Source: an uncultured Bacteroides sp. (lineage in GTDB: Bacteria > Bacteroidota > Bacteroidia > Bacteroidales > Bacteroidaceae). From it: a stretch of 15,100 nucleotides of DNA. Of this stretch, positions 1 through 5,839 are shown one piece after another. A program made the position numbers and the translations under genes. The notes below the pieces were generated by a model that was given only the letters and a program-made list of their open reading frames with translations, did not search any database and was not told the DNA's origin. Location: positions 1-15,100 of the forward strand of contig URCM01000077.1 in NCBI GenBank assembly GCA_900546355.1. The letters are read 5' to 3'. Each line of letters opens with the position of its first letter. Within the stretch, counting starts at the first letter, position 1.

Positions 1-47
1 AGTATAAACCTGTCCTGCTTTATGTGTAGGACGCTTAATATTTACGT

Positions 48-830
48 ATGAAAAAATACATACTTACCCTCATCGCAATCTTTGCGCTCGGTTTCAACGC
101 TGTACAAGCACAACGGACTGAACATAAAGGCTTAATCTGGTCGACCCTGCACGGACTGGAATACGAATTCAAAGCAGGAGTCAATATAGGAGGAACTTCC
201 CCTCTTCCGCTCCCACACGAAATCAGAAGCATCGACAGCTACAGCCCTGGCCTTGCCATCACCATCGAAGGAAATGCTACAAAATGGATAGACGAAGCCA
301 AGAAATGGGGCGTAAGCGTAGGGGTACGCCTTGACAGCAAAAGCATGACGACAGAAGCTACCGTAAAGAATTACGGCATGGAAATCCTCAGCGAGACCGG
401 TGGAAAAATCCAAGGCTTATGGACCGGCGGCGTAAAGACTAAAGTGAAAATGTCACTCCTCACCATACCTATCCTCGCCAATTACAAGATAAGCGAACGA
501 TGGAAACTGGTATTCGGCCCTTACTTTTCGTATATGATGAGCGGTGATTTCGACGGCAATGTCTATGAAGGCCATCTGCGTACCCCCGACGCAACCGGAA
601 GCCGCGTCAACTTCACAGGCGACAACATTGCCACCTATGACTTTTCCGAAGACCTCCGCCGTTTCCAATGGGGACTGCAACTGGGCGGAGCATGGAGGGC
701 TTACAAGCACCTGACCGTACATGCCGACTTGACATGGGGACTGAACGACATCTTCCGGAAAGATTTCAACACTATCACTTTCGCCATGTATCCCATCTAC
801 CTGAACATCGGATTCGGGTATGTATTCTAA
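48..830 (+). CDS. Outer-membrane beta-barrel protein (PorT/OMP_b-brl-like)
   Basis: A 260-residue exported protein. Residues 1-22 form a signal peptide (Lys-Lys, hydrophobic core, cleavage near AQA-Q). The rest alternates polar and aromatic or hydrophobic residues, as in antiparallel strands, with turns such as residues KISERWKLVFGPYFSYM, and it ends in Phe after a GFGYVF strand. A terminal aromatic residue is a usual signal for outer-membrane insertion by the BAM machinery. Size and strand pattern fit the small barrel families of Bacteroidetes (PorT-like, about 8 strands). The start at 48 is the only ATG that gives the signal peptide. No partner gene is co-directional within the window; the next gene is on the other strand beyond a mobile-element patch. 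Substrate or role cannot be read from the sequence. The family assignment is by pattern, not by search. Confidence 0.8.
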   Translation: MKKYILTLIAIFALGFNAVQAQRTEHKGLIWSTLHGLEYEFKAGVNIGGTSPLPLPHEIRSIDSYSPGLAITIEGNATKWIDEAKKWGVSVGVRLDSKSMTTEATVKNYGMEILSETGGKIQGLWTGGVKTKVKMSLLTIPILANYKISERWKLVFGPYFSYMMSGDFDGNVYEGHLRTPDATGSRVNFTGDNIATYDFSEDLRRFQWGLQLGGAWRAYKHLTVHADLTWGLNDIFRKDFNTITFAMYPIYLNIGFGYVF

Positions 831-864
831 AAAAGACAAGTTGCTGCTGCATATACAGACCGCT

Positions 865-1066
865 ACTCAGAAACTGTTTTGAATTTATCGTGCGATGATT
901 TGGGATGAGTTTTTGAGGCATTTTTGCTTCTGTGATGAGGAAGATAGCGGGCTATCTGACGAAGAACAGGAGCGAAAAGGACCAAAAAATCACCCAAAGC
1001 ACACACGAAAACGGATATATCAAGCCAAGAAAAACTTTTTGGAGAAATTCAAAACAGCTTCTTAGT
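865..1066 (+). mobile_element. 202-bp element with 22-bp terminal inverted repeats (MITE-like)
   Basis: The ends at 865-886 and 1045-1066 are reverse complements at 20 of 22 positions, with shared core CTGTTTTGAATTT. The interior holds one short ORF (895-1065) and no recognisable transposase. A second, truncated copy of the left end lies at 2863-2918 in the same orientation, which shows the sequence is repeated. Size, inverted ends and repetition fit a miniature inverted-repeat transposable element. No clear target-site duplication is visible and the parent element was not identified, so the class is inferred. Confidence 0.6.
895..1065 (+). CDS. 56-codon ORF inside the inverted-repeat element
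   Basis: An ATG just inside the left repeat opens a 56-residue frame that stops with TAG inside the right repeat, so the C-terminal residues KFKTAS are encoded by the inverted repeat itself. The protein would be very charged: an acidic middle (residues DEEDSG, DEEQER) followed by a basic tail (KNHPKHTRKR, KKNFLEK). The truncated copy at 2863-2918 keeps the frame at its start (MIGDELLKHF against MIWDEFLRHF here), and several of the changes are conservative. It matches no domain I recognise. It may be a real small protein, the remnant of a transposase start, or simply an open frame in a repeat. Confidence 0.3.
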   Translation: MIWDEFLRHFCFCDEEDSGLSDEEQERKGPKNHPKHTRKRIYQAKKNFLEKFKTAS

Positions 1067-1126
1067 CCATCACCCAAAGCACTACAAAGAATTATATTTT
1101 GTTTGATGTACCACCATGAAAACAAA

Positions 1127-1165
1127 CAAATAAAAGACTGACTCGGATTGCAATCTGAGTCAGTC
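1127..1165 (-). terminator. Terminator of the chimeric MFS gene
   Basis: Arms 1136-1149 and 1152-1165 pair over 14 positions with one mismatch or wobble and a 2-base loop. Reading the minus strand, the stem is followed by a T-rich run (rc of 1120-1135, TTTTATTTGTTTG). It lies about 45 bp past the stop of the minus-strand gene, as a rho-independent terminator should. The other strand lacks a comparable T run. Confidence 0.75.
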
Positions 1166-1210
1166 TCATCTTTGATATAGCACACTAAAATAAACTGGAA
1201 TTACAGCCTT

Positions 1211-2671
1211 TTACTTTTTTCTTGCAAGGTACTCGATGGCATAAACTGGCCAGCGGGGAACTTTCCGTATATTTGTACGGACTGCAGGAATGTCGCACAG
1301 CAGGAAGAAAGCTGCAAGAGTTAAGGCGAACCAGATAACATAGCCGTATACCTGTTTCATTGCTACCATCATCATGGAATGCAGGAAATCGTGTCCAACG
1401 TACTCGCCGAAGTTAAAGTGTGCCATATCCAAGTGTGTAAGGGTGAGTTGCTGCCCGTAACTCATCATGTTGTCGTTCATAAAGTGCGAGAAGATGGTGG
1501 TATAAATGCCATAACCTGTCGCTCCTGCCAGATACATGTGGAGGATATTGAACACGAACAAGCCCATGAAAAATTGTTCAAGGCTGGGCACAGATTCGTC
1601 CAAAGCCCACATCAACGCCGGGGCAAGTATGGCATAAGCGAATCCACGCAGGAAGATAGCAAGGCGGTATTGCTCGATATTGACATTCATGTCCAGCGTG
1701 AAGTACATCCACATACCATAGAGCGCAATGCTGATGAAGGCAATTCCAAAGAGTTTCCATATCTTCCATTTCTTTACTTTCAGCCAATAGAGATCCAGCA
1801 GGATACCAACGTACATACCGGGAAGCGCCCACATATACTGCGCCTCTTTGGTCAGTTCCTCCAGCCGAATGACTTCGCTGTAAAGTATTTCTTCCATTGT
1901 GTGCTCTGCACCGAAAGCGAGTTCGGCAAAGAAAGTGACAATGAGAATGGGAACAACGTTGCGACGTGTGAAAAGACTAAGCTCGATGTAGGGATAACGG
2001 TAGTTGCGCAGACGAAAAAGCACAATACCGGAAAGCACAATGGCAACACCGAGCAGAAGTCGCATATGGAACGTGTCGAACCACATGAAATAGTCGCCAT
2101 ACACCACGATATACGACACTATGAGCATCAGTCCACAGATAAGTAACGCTCCCTGAAAGTCAATCCCCTTGAGTGACAGACGCTGGAGCATGGGACAGAA
2201 CGGACGGCAGAAGACGGCTTGCGTGAGCAGCACGAACAGCATGGTACCGACCGTAAAGACGTGCATCATCAGCCATGTGAAATGATGACCGAACCAAGCT
2301 GCAAGCCATCCGCTACCCTCAATGGCAGTGAGCAGGATGATATGGAGCACGGGAAAGAATACGGCAAAATCACGCCGGGGAGTGATCCAAAGCTGGATGT
2401 TGCTCATACATTCGAATGTGCCTTGTATCTTGGCCATTCCGGCGATGAAGCACACCACCGTGAGTACAGGCATCGACTGGCAATACATTGTCAACACGTT
2501 GCATACGCCAAGGACAATGGCCTTGCCGTTCGGCGTAGAGTTACGCTTTATCTCACGGCTTACTGTCGATTTGTGGACTCCTATGGAACGAGCAATCATT
2601 TCCAGAGTCTCACCCTTTTGTTTTCCCAGGTAAATTCCATACCTTTGCTCACGGGTTAAGTGCTTATACAT
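1211..2671 (-). CDS. Chimeric gene: IS30 transposase start fused to a truncated MFS transporter
   Basis: One uninterrupted frame of 486 residues from ATG at 2671; a TTG nine bases upstream is also in frame. Residues 1-50 are the N-terminus of an IS30-family transposase: LTREQRYGIYLGKQKGE, then a helix-turn-helix with VHKSTVSREIKRNS. From residue 51 the sequence becomes a hydrophobic multi-spanning protein with about eleven membrane segments, including residues like LWITPRRDFAVFFPV and the charged inter-helix stretch VKKWKIWK. It resembles the drug/proton antiporter (DHA2-like) MFS proteins of Bacteroides, which usually have about 14 segments in 500 or more residues, so roughly the first three helices are missing. 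The transposase lacks its DDE catalytic half. The likely origin is IS30 insertion followed by deletion. Transport is doubtful without the first helices; the open frame over about 436 codons argues that the event is recent or that the frame is kept. Confidence 0.8.
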   Translation of the reverse strand: MYKHLTREQRYGIYLGKQKGETLEMIARSIGVHKSTVSREIKRNSTPNGKAIVLGVCNVLTMYCQSMPVLTVVCFIAGMAKIQGTFECMSNIQLWITPRRDFAVFFPVLHIILLTAIEGSGWLAAWFGHHFTWLMMHVFTVGTMLFVLLTQAVFCRPFCPMLQRLSLKGIDFQGALLICGLMLIVSYIVVYGDYFMWFDTFHMRLLLGVAIVLSGIVLFRLRNYRYPYIELSLFTRRNVVPILIVTFFAELAFGAEHTMEEILYSEVIRLEELTKEAQYMWALPGMYVGILLDLYWLKVKKWKIWKLFGIAFISIALYGMWMYFTLDMNVNIEQYRLAIFLRGFAYAILAPALMWALDESVPSLEQFFMGLFVFNILHMYLAGATGYGIYTTIFSHFMNDNMMSYGQQLTLTHLDMAHFNFGEYVGHDFLHSMMMVAMKQVYGYVIWFALTLAAFFLLCDIPAVRTNIRKVPRWPVYAIEYLARKK

Positions 2672-2677
2672 AATTGA

Positions 2678-2735
2678 CAATACAAAAGTAATTAATCCGT
2701 GGGAGACGGCGGTCTCCCTTTTTTATTTTGTATTG
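2678..2735 (+). repeat. Nested inverted repeat with terminator-like core at the IS30 end
   Basis: Outer arms CAATACAAAA (2678-2687) and TTTTGTATTG (2726-2735) are perfect complements. Inside them a 7-bp GC-rich stem, GGGAGAC (2701-2707) with GTCTCCC (2712-2718) around a GGCG loop, is followed on the plus strand by T6. The core therefore looks like a rho-independent terminator for plus-strand transcription, as IS ends often carry to block outside reading. The right outer arm overlaps no gene; the left arm overlaps the possible TTG start of the chimeric ORF. Confidence 0.6.
2683..2690 (-). promoter_or_regulatory. Possible -7 box of the IS30 remnant
   Basis: On the minus strand this reads TACTTTTG, matching the Bacteroidetes -7 form TAnnTTTG, 11 bp before the ATG at 2671. 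No TTTG lies at the expected -33 spacing. If active, it would drive the chimeric gene with a very short leader. Confidence 0.3.
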
Positions 2736-2758
2736 CCGGATGACCCGAAGCCGGGCTA

Positions 2759-2813
2759 CCACCGCCTTCCTCCGTCCTTTCCGCTACGCTCCAAGGACGG
2801 AGGAAGGCGGTGG
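2759..2813. repeat. 21-bp perfect palindrome with 13-base loop
   Basis: Arms 2759-2779 and 2793-2813 are exact reverse complements over 21 bp, rich in GC (left arm begins CCACCGCCTTCC), with loop TCCGCTACGCTCC. No T run follows on either strand, so it is not a standard terminator. It resembles a REP-type extragenic palindrome or a mobile-element end. It sits between the IS30 remnant and the truncated inverted-repeat element, in sequence with no gene. Confidence 0.7.
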
Positions 2814-2862
2814 CGGAGTTGCACTTCTAACTTGACGGTGGGTTTTGAATTTTGCCCAGGTT

Positions 2863-2918
2863 TAGAAGCTGTTTTGAATTTATCGTGCGATGATTGGGGA
2901 TGAGCTTTTGAAGCATTT
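2863..2918 (+). repeat. Truncated second copy of the 202-bp element
   Basis: This segment matches 869-924 with about five mismatches over 56 bases, including the core CTGTTTTGAATTTATCGTGC and the ATG of the small ORF. After 2918 the match ends, so only the left end is kept and no right end is visible nearby. Orientation is the same as the complete copy. The two copies bracket the chimeric gene. The remaining bases of the gene-free stretch 2672-3019 hold the palindromes and the terminator listed separately. Confidence 0.7.
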
Positions 2919-2945
2919 CCTTTTGACCATACGTTACATACAAAA

Positions 2946-2989
2946 CGAAAAAAGCGTGAAAGCAAGCTGTTTATGTCCTGCTTTCACGC
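2946..2989 (-). terminator. Terminator of the PCMD lipoprotein gene
   Basis: Arms GCGTGAAAGCA (2954-2964) and TGCTTTCACGC (2979-2989) are perfect complements over 11 bp with a 14-base loop. On the minus strand the stem is followed by TTTTTTCG and further T-rich sequence. It lies about 30 bp past the lipoprotein stop codon at 3020. Confidence 0.8.
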
Positions 2990-3019
2990 CACGTTGTTGT
3001 CTCAGAAAAAAGTTTAAGT

Positions 3020-4561
3020 TTACTCTGCTACGGCTTCGTTTTCAATCGTAACATCATCAATATATAAAGTACTTCCTACAGCTGCATTGTATGCTGCGCC
3101 ATCGGCACTTGCCGAGAAGATAACGGCAAACTTATACATCTTGCTTGCATCGTAGTCTTTTACATATTCCAAGTTCAACTCGAACGGAGTATATTCAGCG
3201 ACGGGTTCGCCCGTAGAGAACATGGCTTGGGCAACGACCTTGTCTGAAGTGTAAATCGTGCTTCCGTTCAGCGTTTCCTCTTCGCTTTCTACTTCATACA
3301 GCACAGCACTAATCGCGCAAGCATCTTTCCGGTCTGCCTGCAATTCGCCTGCCGCATTGTAAAATTCTGTACCCGGAGTGTATTTAAAATAACCAGATAC
3401 TTTTACCGGCTTCTCATTATAAACCACGCCGAATTCAGTTGTTGCCATCGGGTCGGTCATAGCAGCCATTGCATTGAAGTTACCCAAGAACATCGAACCT
3501 GCGGTTACTTTCGGAATAACCTGACCGAAGATTTCACCACCTTGCGTATCTACCGATTCCAGAATCGCTGCCTTCGAACCTGAATGCGCATCCGCTGTTT
3601 CACGCACCGGATATTCGCCCGTATAAGTGATTCCACCCAAAATTCCCAGATTCTTAATCAAAGCAACCGCATCGTTGCAAGTAGCCCATCCTTCGGGATT
3701 TACCACTTCGGGATACATAGCTCCTTCGGGAGTAGCCCATGTCTCGAAATCGTACCGAACCAGACTGGTTATACCGCAAGATACCGTATAAGTCACACTT
3801 GTCACTCCGTCTTCTGCAACCACGGTAAAAGAAGCGTTGCCCGTTTCGAAATTGACAGCCTCACCACTTGCCGGAGTTACCGTAGCACCTTCAGATACTT
3901 CAATCGTAGGTACCAAGGCCGTAATGTCCAGCCCTTTTTCTACCGTGAATGTAATCGTGTGGGCTTCTTCATCAATCACCGGTTGAGTAAGCACAGCGGC
4001 ATTGGCTTCTACAGACGTATCAAAAGAGAACGAAGTGATTTGAGCTTCCGAGCTTGCTATTTCTGCAGTTACGCCGCGTTCACCCGTAAATGTGACGGTA
4101 ACGTCTTGTTGAGCAGCTCCCAATTGGGCGTTTATACTCAAATCCAAAGCCAGAATCTTATCCACAATTGTTCCGCTATTCAACGTCACGGTGCAAGTCA
4201 TCGAACCATCTTCTGCCGCCAGCTCAAAAGGTTCAGCCGTGAAGCTATAGCTATTATCGCCGGTCGAAGTCAACGGGCAATTACTCAAATTGATATCGCC
4301 TACCTGAATCCCAAGAAAAGAAAAATCTACAATCGACAAAGAAATAGCGTTGTCGCCAGCCTTTGTTACATTGACATTCTGGGCAATGCCATCGCCCGAA
4401 ATAACCTGACCAAACAACTGAATTTCCAATGTACCTCCATAATTTCCGGCAATTTCTTCCTCTATCGGAGCCACGGGAGTCTCCTCATCATCACTACACG
4501 AAGTGAAAAGAGGCATAGCGCACACGAGCGCAAACAAATAAAAAAACAAATTCTTTTTCAT
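3020..4561 (-). CDS. PCMD-domain lipoprotein, probably surface exposed
   Basis: A 513-residue protein from ATG at 4561; an in-frame TTG at 4570 is possible but less likely. Residues 1-22 are a lipoprotein signal with lipobox ending at Cys22 (LFTSC). The next residues SDDEE match the acidic export motif that sends Bacteroidetes lipoproteins to the cell surface. Three regions follow: a beta-rich lipocalin/calycin-like domain (about 37-165), a beta-sandwich resembling the DUF5018 or cadherin-like type (about 170-265, with residues YTVSC at its end), and a C-terminal domain (about 268-508, starting RYDFETW, with SGSKAAILES and a final LYIDDVTIE) that looks like the putative carbohydrate metabolism domain PCMD. 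Such proteins are thought to bind glycans or support outer-surface complexes; the ligand is unknown. It is single, with its own promoter and terminator. Domain names are from recognition, not search. Confidence 0.8.
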   Translation of the reverse strand: MKKNLFFYLFALVCAMPLFTSCSDDEETPVAPIEEEIAGNYGGTLEIQLFGQVISGDGIAQNVNVTKAGDNAISLSIVDFSFLGIQVGDINLSNCPLTSTGDNSYSFTAEPFELAAEDGSMTCTVTLNSGTIVDKILALDLSINAQLGAAQQDVTVTFTGERGVTAEIASSEAQITSFSFDTSVEANAAVLTQPVIDEEAHTITFTVEKGLDITALVPTIEVSEGATVTPASGEAVNFETGNASFTVVAEDGVTSVTYTVSCGITSLVRYDFETWATPEGAMYPEVVNPEGWATCNDAVALIKNLGILGGITYTGEYPVRETADAHSGSKAAILESVDTQGGEIFGQVIPKVTAGSMFLGNFNAMAAMTDPMATTEFGVVYNEKPVKVSGYFKYTPGTEFYNAAGELQADRKDACAISAVLYEVESEEETLNGSTIYTSDKVVAQAMFSTGEPVAEYTPFELNLEYVKDYDASKMYKFAVIFSASADGAAYNAAVGSTLYIDDVTIENEAVAE

Positions 4562-4577
4562 TTCTTTCAAATTTATG

Positions 4578-4594
4578 TTTTAGTCGATTTTTAA
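4578..4594 (-). promoter_or_regulatory. Operator-like 17-bp repeat, start-proximal copy
   Basis: On the minus strand it reads TTAAAAATCGACTAAAA. It is identical at 16 of 17 bases to the copy at 4650-4666 and has the same orientation. It lies between the proposed -7 box and the lipoprotein start, at or just after the expected transcription start, a place where a bound protein would block transcription. Confidence 0.4.
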
Positions 4595-4602
4595 CCCGGC
4601 TG

Positions 4603-4634
4603 CAAAGTTGGTATAAATTACGCACTTACGCAAG
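4603..4634 (-). promoter_or_regulatory. Candidate promoter of the PCMD lipoprotein gene
   Basis: On the minus strand a CAACTTTG (4603-4610), one base from the -7 form TAnnTTTG, is preceded at 20 bp by CTTG (4631-4634) near the -33 TTTG. The leader would be about 35 bases. Another TAAATTTG at 4568-4575 is too close to the ATG to serve. Confidence 0.45.
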
Positions 4635-4649
4635 ACCTATTTTCAATAT

Positions 4650-4666
4650 TTTTAGTCGATTCTTAA
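4650..4666 (-). promoter_or_regulatory. Operator-like 17-bp repeat, upstream copy
   Basis: On the minus strand it reads TTAAGAATCGACTAAAA, a direct repeat of the copy at 4578-4594 with a 72-bp offset, about seven helical turns. It lies upstream of the proposed -33 element, so the two copies bracket the promoter. This arrangement suggests a binding site for a regulator, possibly with looping. Confidence 0.4.
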
Positions 4667-4739
4667 AAACAAGACACAAAAGCACACCTTTTAGGACAAA
4701 TACTTCCGTTTTTCCCGCCTTTTCAGAACACCATTACGG

Positions 4740-4780
4740 AATAAAGGCCGCACTCCTGATATAAAAGGAATGCAGCCCTT
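4740..4780 (-). terminator. Probable terminator of efp
   Basis: Arms 4744-4757 and 4766-4780 pair over about 14 positions with wobbles and a small bulge. On the minus strand the stem is followed by a short, weak T-rich run (CCTTTATTCC). It lies about 27 bp past the efp stop. Confidence 0.5.
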
Positions 4781-4806
4781 ATTATATATAAAGGTATATG
4801 CCTTTA

Positions 4807-5373
4807 TCAAGCCTTTACACGGCCTACGTATGAACCGTCGCGCGTATCGACTTCGATAGTTTCGTCTTGATTGATGAACAACGGCACACGTACAGTAGCG
4901 CCTGTTTCTACCGTAGCAGGCTTCGTAGCGTTTGTAGCAGTATCACCCTTCAAGCCCGGTTCGGTATAAGTGACTTTCAATTGCACTTTTACCGGCAGTT
5001 CGGCAAACAGGATGGTTTCGGTAGAAGCATCCGACACAACGTCTACCACCATTTCTTCCTTCAGGAAATCAACGCCTTCAATCAAATCGCGGGCGATAGG
5101 CACTTGTTCGTAAGTTTCCTGGTTCATGAAGATATAATCGTCACCTTCTTTATAAAGGAATTGATACGGGCGACGTTCCACACGTACATCCTCCAGCTTT
5201 TCACCGATATTGAAACGGCGTTCCAATACATAGCCGTCTACCACGTCTTTCAGCTTCGTACGCATGAAAGTGTTTCCCTTACCCGGTTTTACATGCAAGA
5301 AGTCGATGCAAAAATACAACTTGCCATCCATGCGGATAGCGGTTCCAATCTTAATGTCTTGAGCATTAATCAT
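4807..5373 (-). CDS. efp: Translation elongation factor P
   Basis: A 188-residue protein of exactly the usual EF-P size. EF-P binds between the ribosomal P and E sites and relieves stalling at consecutive prolines. The N-terminal KOW-like domain carries the loop VKPGKGNTF, whose Lys32 is at the position that is modified (lysylated or otherwise) in many bacteria. The middle OB domain contains RPYQFLYKEGDDYIFMN and the third domain ends with the family signature, residues GDTATNATKPATVETGATVRVPLFI, then DTRDGSYVGRVKA (the first of these is continuous at about 145-170). Start ATG at 5373 fits the family start MINAQDIKIG. It diverges from rpmH, a conserved Bacteroides neighbour. The modification enzyme cannot be told from this window. 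Confidence 0.97.
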   Translation of the reverse strand: MINAQDIKIGTAIRMDGKLYFCIDFLHVKPGKGNTFMRTKLKDVVDGYVLERRFNIGEKLEDVRVERRPYQFLYKEGDDYIFMNQETYEQVPIARDLIEGVDFLKEEMVVDVVSDASTETILFAELPVKVQLKVTYTEPGLKGDTATNATKPATVETGATVRVPLFINQDETIEVDTRDGSYVGRVKA

Positions 5374-5431
5374 AACTAGAAATCTTTATTTTATGTGATT
5401 ACTGATTTGTTTGTCTTCATCTATTCGGGCG

Positions 5432-5463
5432 CAAAATTAATCTAAATCAGGGAAAAACACAAA
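5432..5463 (-). promoter_or_regulatory. Promoter of efp
   Basis: On the minus strand TTTG (5460-5463) is followed after 20 bp by TAATTTTG (5432-5439), a full match to the Bacteroidetes -33/-7 promoter. It lies about 58 bp before the efp start. Confidence 0.7.
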
Positions 5464-5490
5464 AAGATTTGTCTAAAAATGATTTAGCTA

Positions 5491-5522
5491 TTTGGTTTAT
5501 TGAAAAAAAGTCACTACTTTTG
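5491..5522 (+). promoter_or_regulatory. Promoter of rpmH
   Basis: TTTG (5491-5494) is followed after 20 bp by TACTTTTG (5515-5522), matching TTTG-N20-TAnnTTTG. It lies 42 bp before the rpmH ATG and diverges from the efp promoter without overlapping it. Confidence 0.75.
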
Positions 5523-5564
5523 CAGCCCGAACGATATGAAATAATAACATAATTAGATACGAAG

Positions 5565-5726
5565 ATGAAAAGAACTTATCAACCCTCCAACAGAAAGAGA
5601 AAAAACAAACACGGTTTCCGTGAAAGAATGGCAACTGCTAATGGCCGCCGCGTATTGGCTGCGCGCCGTGCCAAGGGACGTAAGAAACTGACTGTCTCTG
5701 ACGAATACAATGGCGTAAAAGCATAA
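5565..5726 (+). CDS. rpmH: Ribosomal protein bL34
   Basis: A 53-residue, strongly basic protein beginning [20 protein letters not shown] and continuing with [20 protein letters not shown], the nearly invariant bL34 sequence. It is a structural protein of the large ribosomal subunit, placed within 23S rRNA. The C-terminal extension after KKLTVS (DEYNGVKA) makes it a few residues longer than the E. coli form of about 46. It has its own promoter and a terminator 26 bp after the stop, so it is a single-gene unit. In many bacteria rpmH sits beside dnaA and rnpA; here it faces efp instead. Confidence 0.97.
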   Translation: MKRTYQPSNRKRKNKHGFRERMATANGRRVLAARRAKGRKKLTVSDEYNGVKA

Positions 5727-5751
5727 GTCCGAGACCGGAAAAAGACTAAGG

Positions 5752-5795
5752 AGTCGCAAGATGCTGAGACAGTGTTTTGCGGCTTTTCTTTTTTT
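5752..5795 (+). terminator. Terminator of rpmH
   Basis: AGTCGCAA (5752-5759) pairs with TTGCGGCT (5777-5784), with one G-U pair, around a 17-base loop that holds a smaller CTG/CAG stem. TTTCTTTTTTT follows directly. The right arm overlaps the -33 box of the next gene's promoter. Confidence 0.75.
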
Positions 5796-5807
5796 ATTGT
5801 ATCTTTG
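5776..5807 (+). promoter_or_regulatory. Promoter of the PASTA-rluD-ddl operon
   Basis: TTTG (5776-5779), 20 bp, then TATCTTTG (5800-5807): a full Bacteroidetes consensus. It starts inside the rpmH terminator stem, so the two signals are packed together. The leader to the ATG at 5840 would be about 25 bases. Confidence 0.7.
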
Positions 5808-5839
5808 ACCCCGAAAACCAAGATTGATTGCATGATATT

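Larger units (their letters stand above)
2522..2735 (-). mobile_element. IS30-family element remnant (5' end only)
   Basis: Codons 1-50 of the chimeric ORF (2522-2671) encode an IS30-type N-terminal helix-turn-helix. The sequence just upstream (2672-2735) carries inverted-repeat structure typical of an IS end. The catalytic domain and the other terminus are absent, so this is a fragment of roughly 0.2 kb of an element normally near 1 kb. The inner boundary is set by the change from transposase-like to membrane-protein sequence near 2522. The outer boundary is a guess based on the end of the 10-bp repeat. Confidence 0.65.

Noticed and set aside
11..31. Small inverted repeat GTCCT/AGGAC before the beta-barrel gene
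   Set aside because: Only five base pairs with an 11-base loop and no T run; too weak to call, and the preceding gene is outside the window.
932..1141. 69-codon frame reading past the right end of the 202-bp element
   Set aside because: It crosses the element border and ends in the terminator region; the 895-1065 frame fits the element's limits better.
1379..2146. 255-codon plus-strand frame over the MFS part of the chimeric gene
   Set aside because: Rich in His, Glu and Gln as expected for the antisense of membrane segments; no promoter or domain.
1211..2680. Start of the chimeric gene at TTG 2680
   Set aside because: The ATG at 2671 gives the usual IS30 start (YKHLTREQRYG); the TTG lies in the arm of the inverted repeat and adds only three residues.
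3584..4594. 336-codon open frame on the plus strand over the PCMD lipoprotein gene
   Set aside because: The composition (many Arg, Ser, Phe, Cys) is that of an antisense shadow, and the minus-strand protein has a clear signal and domains.
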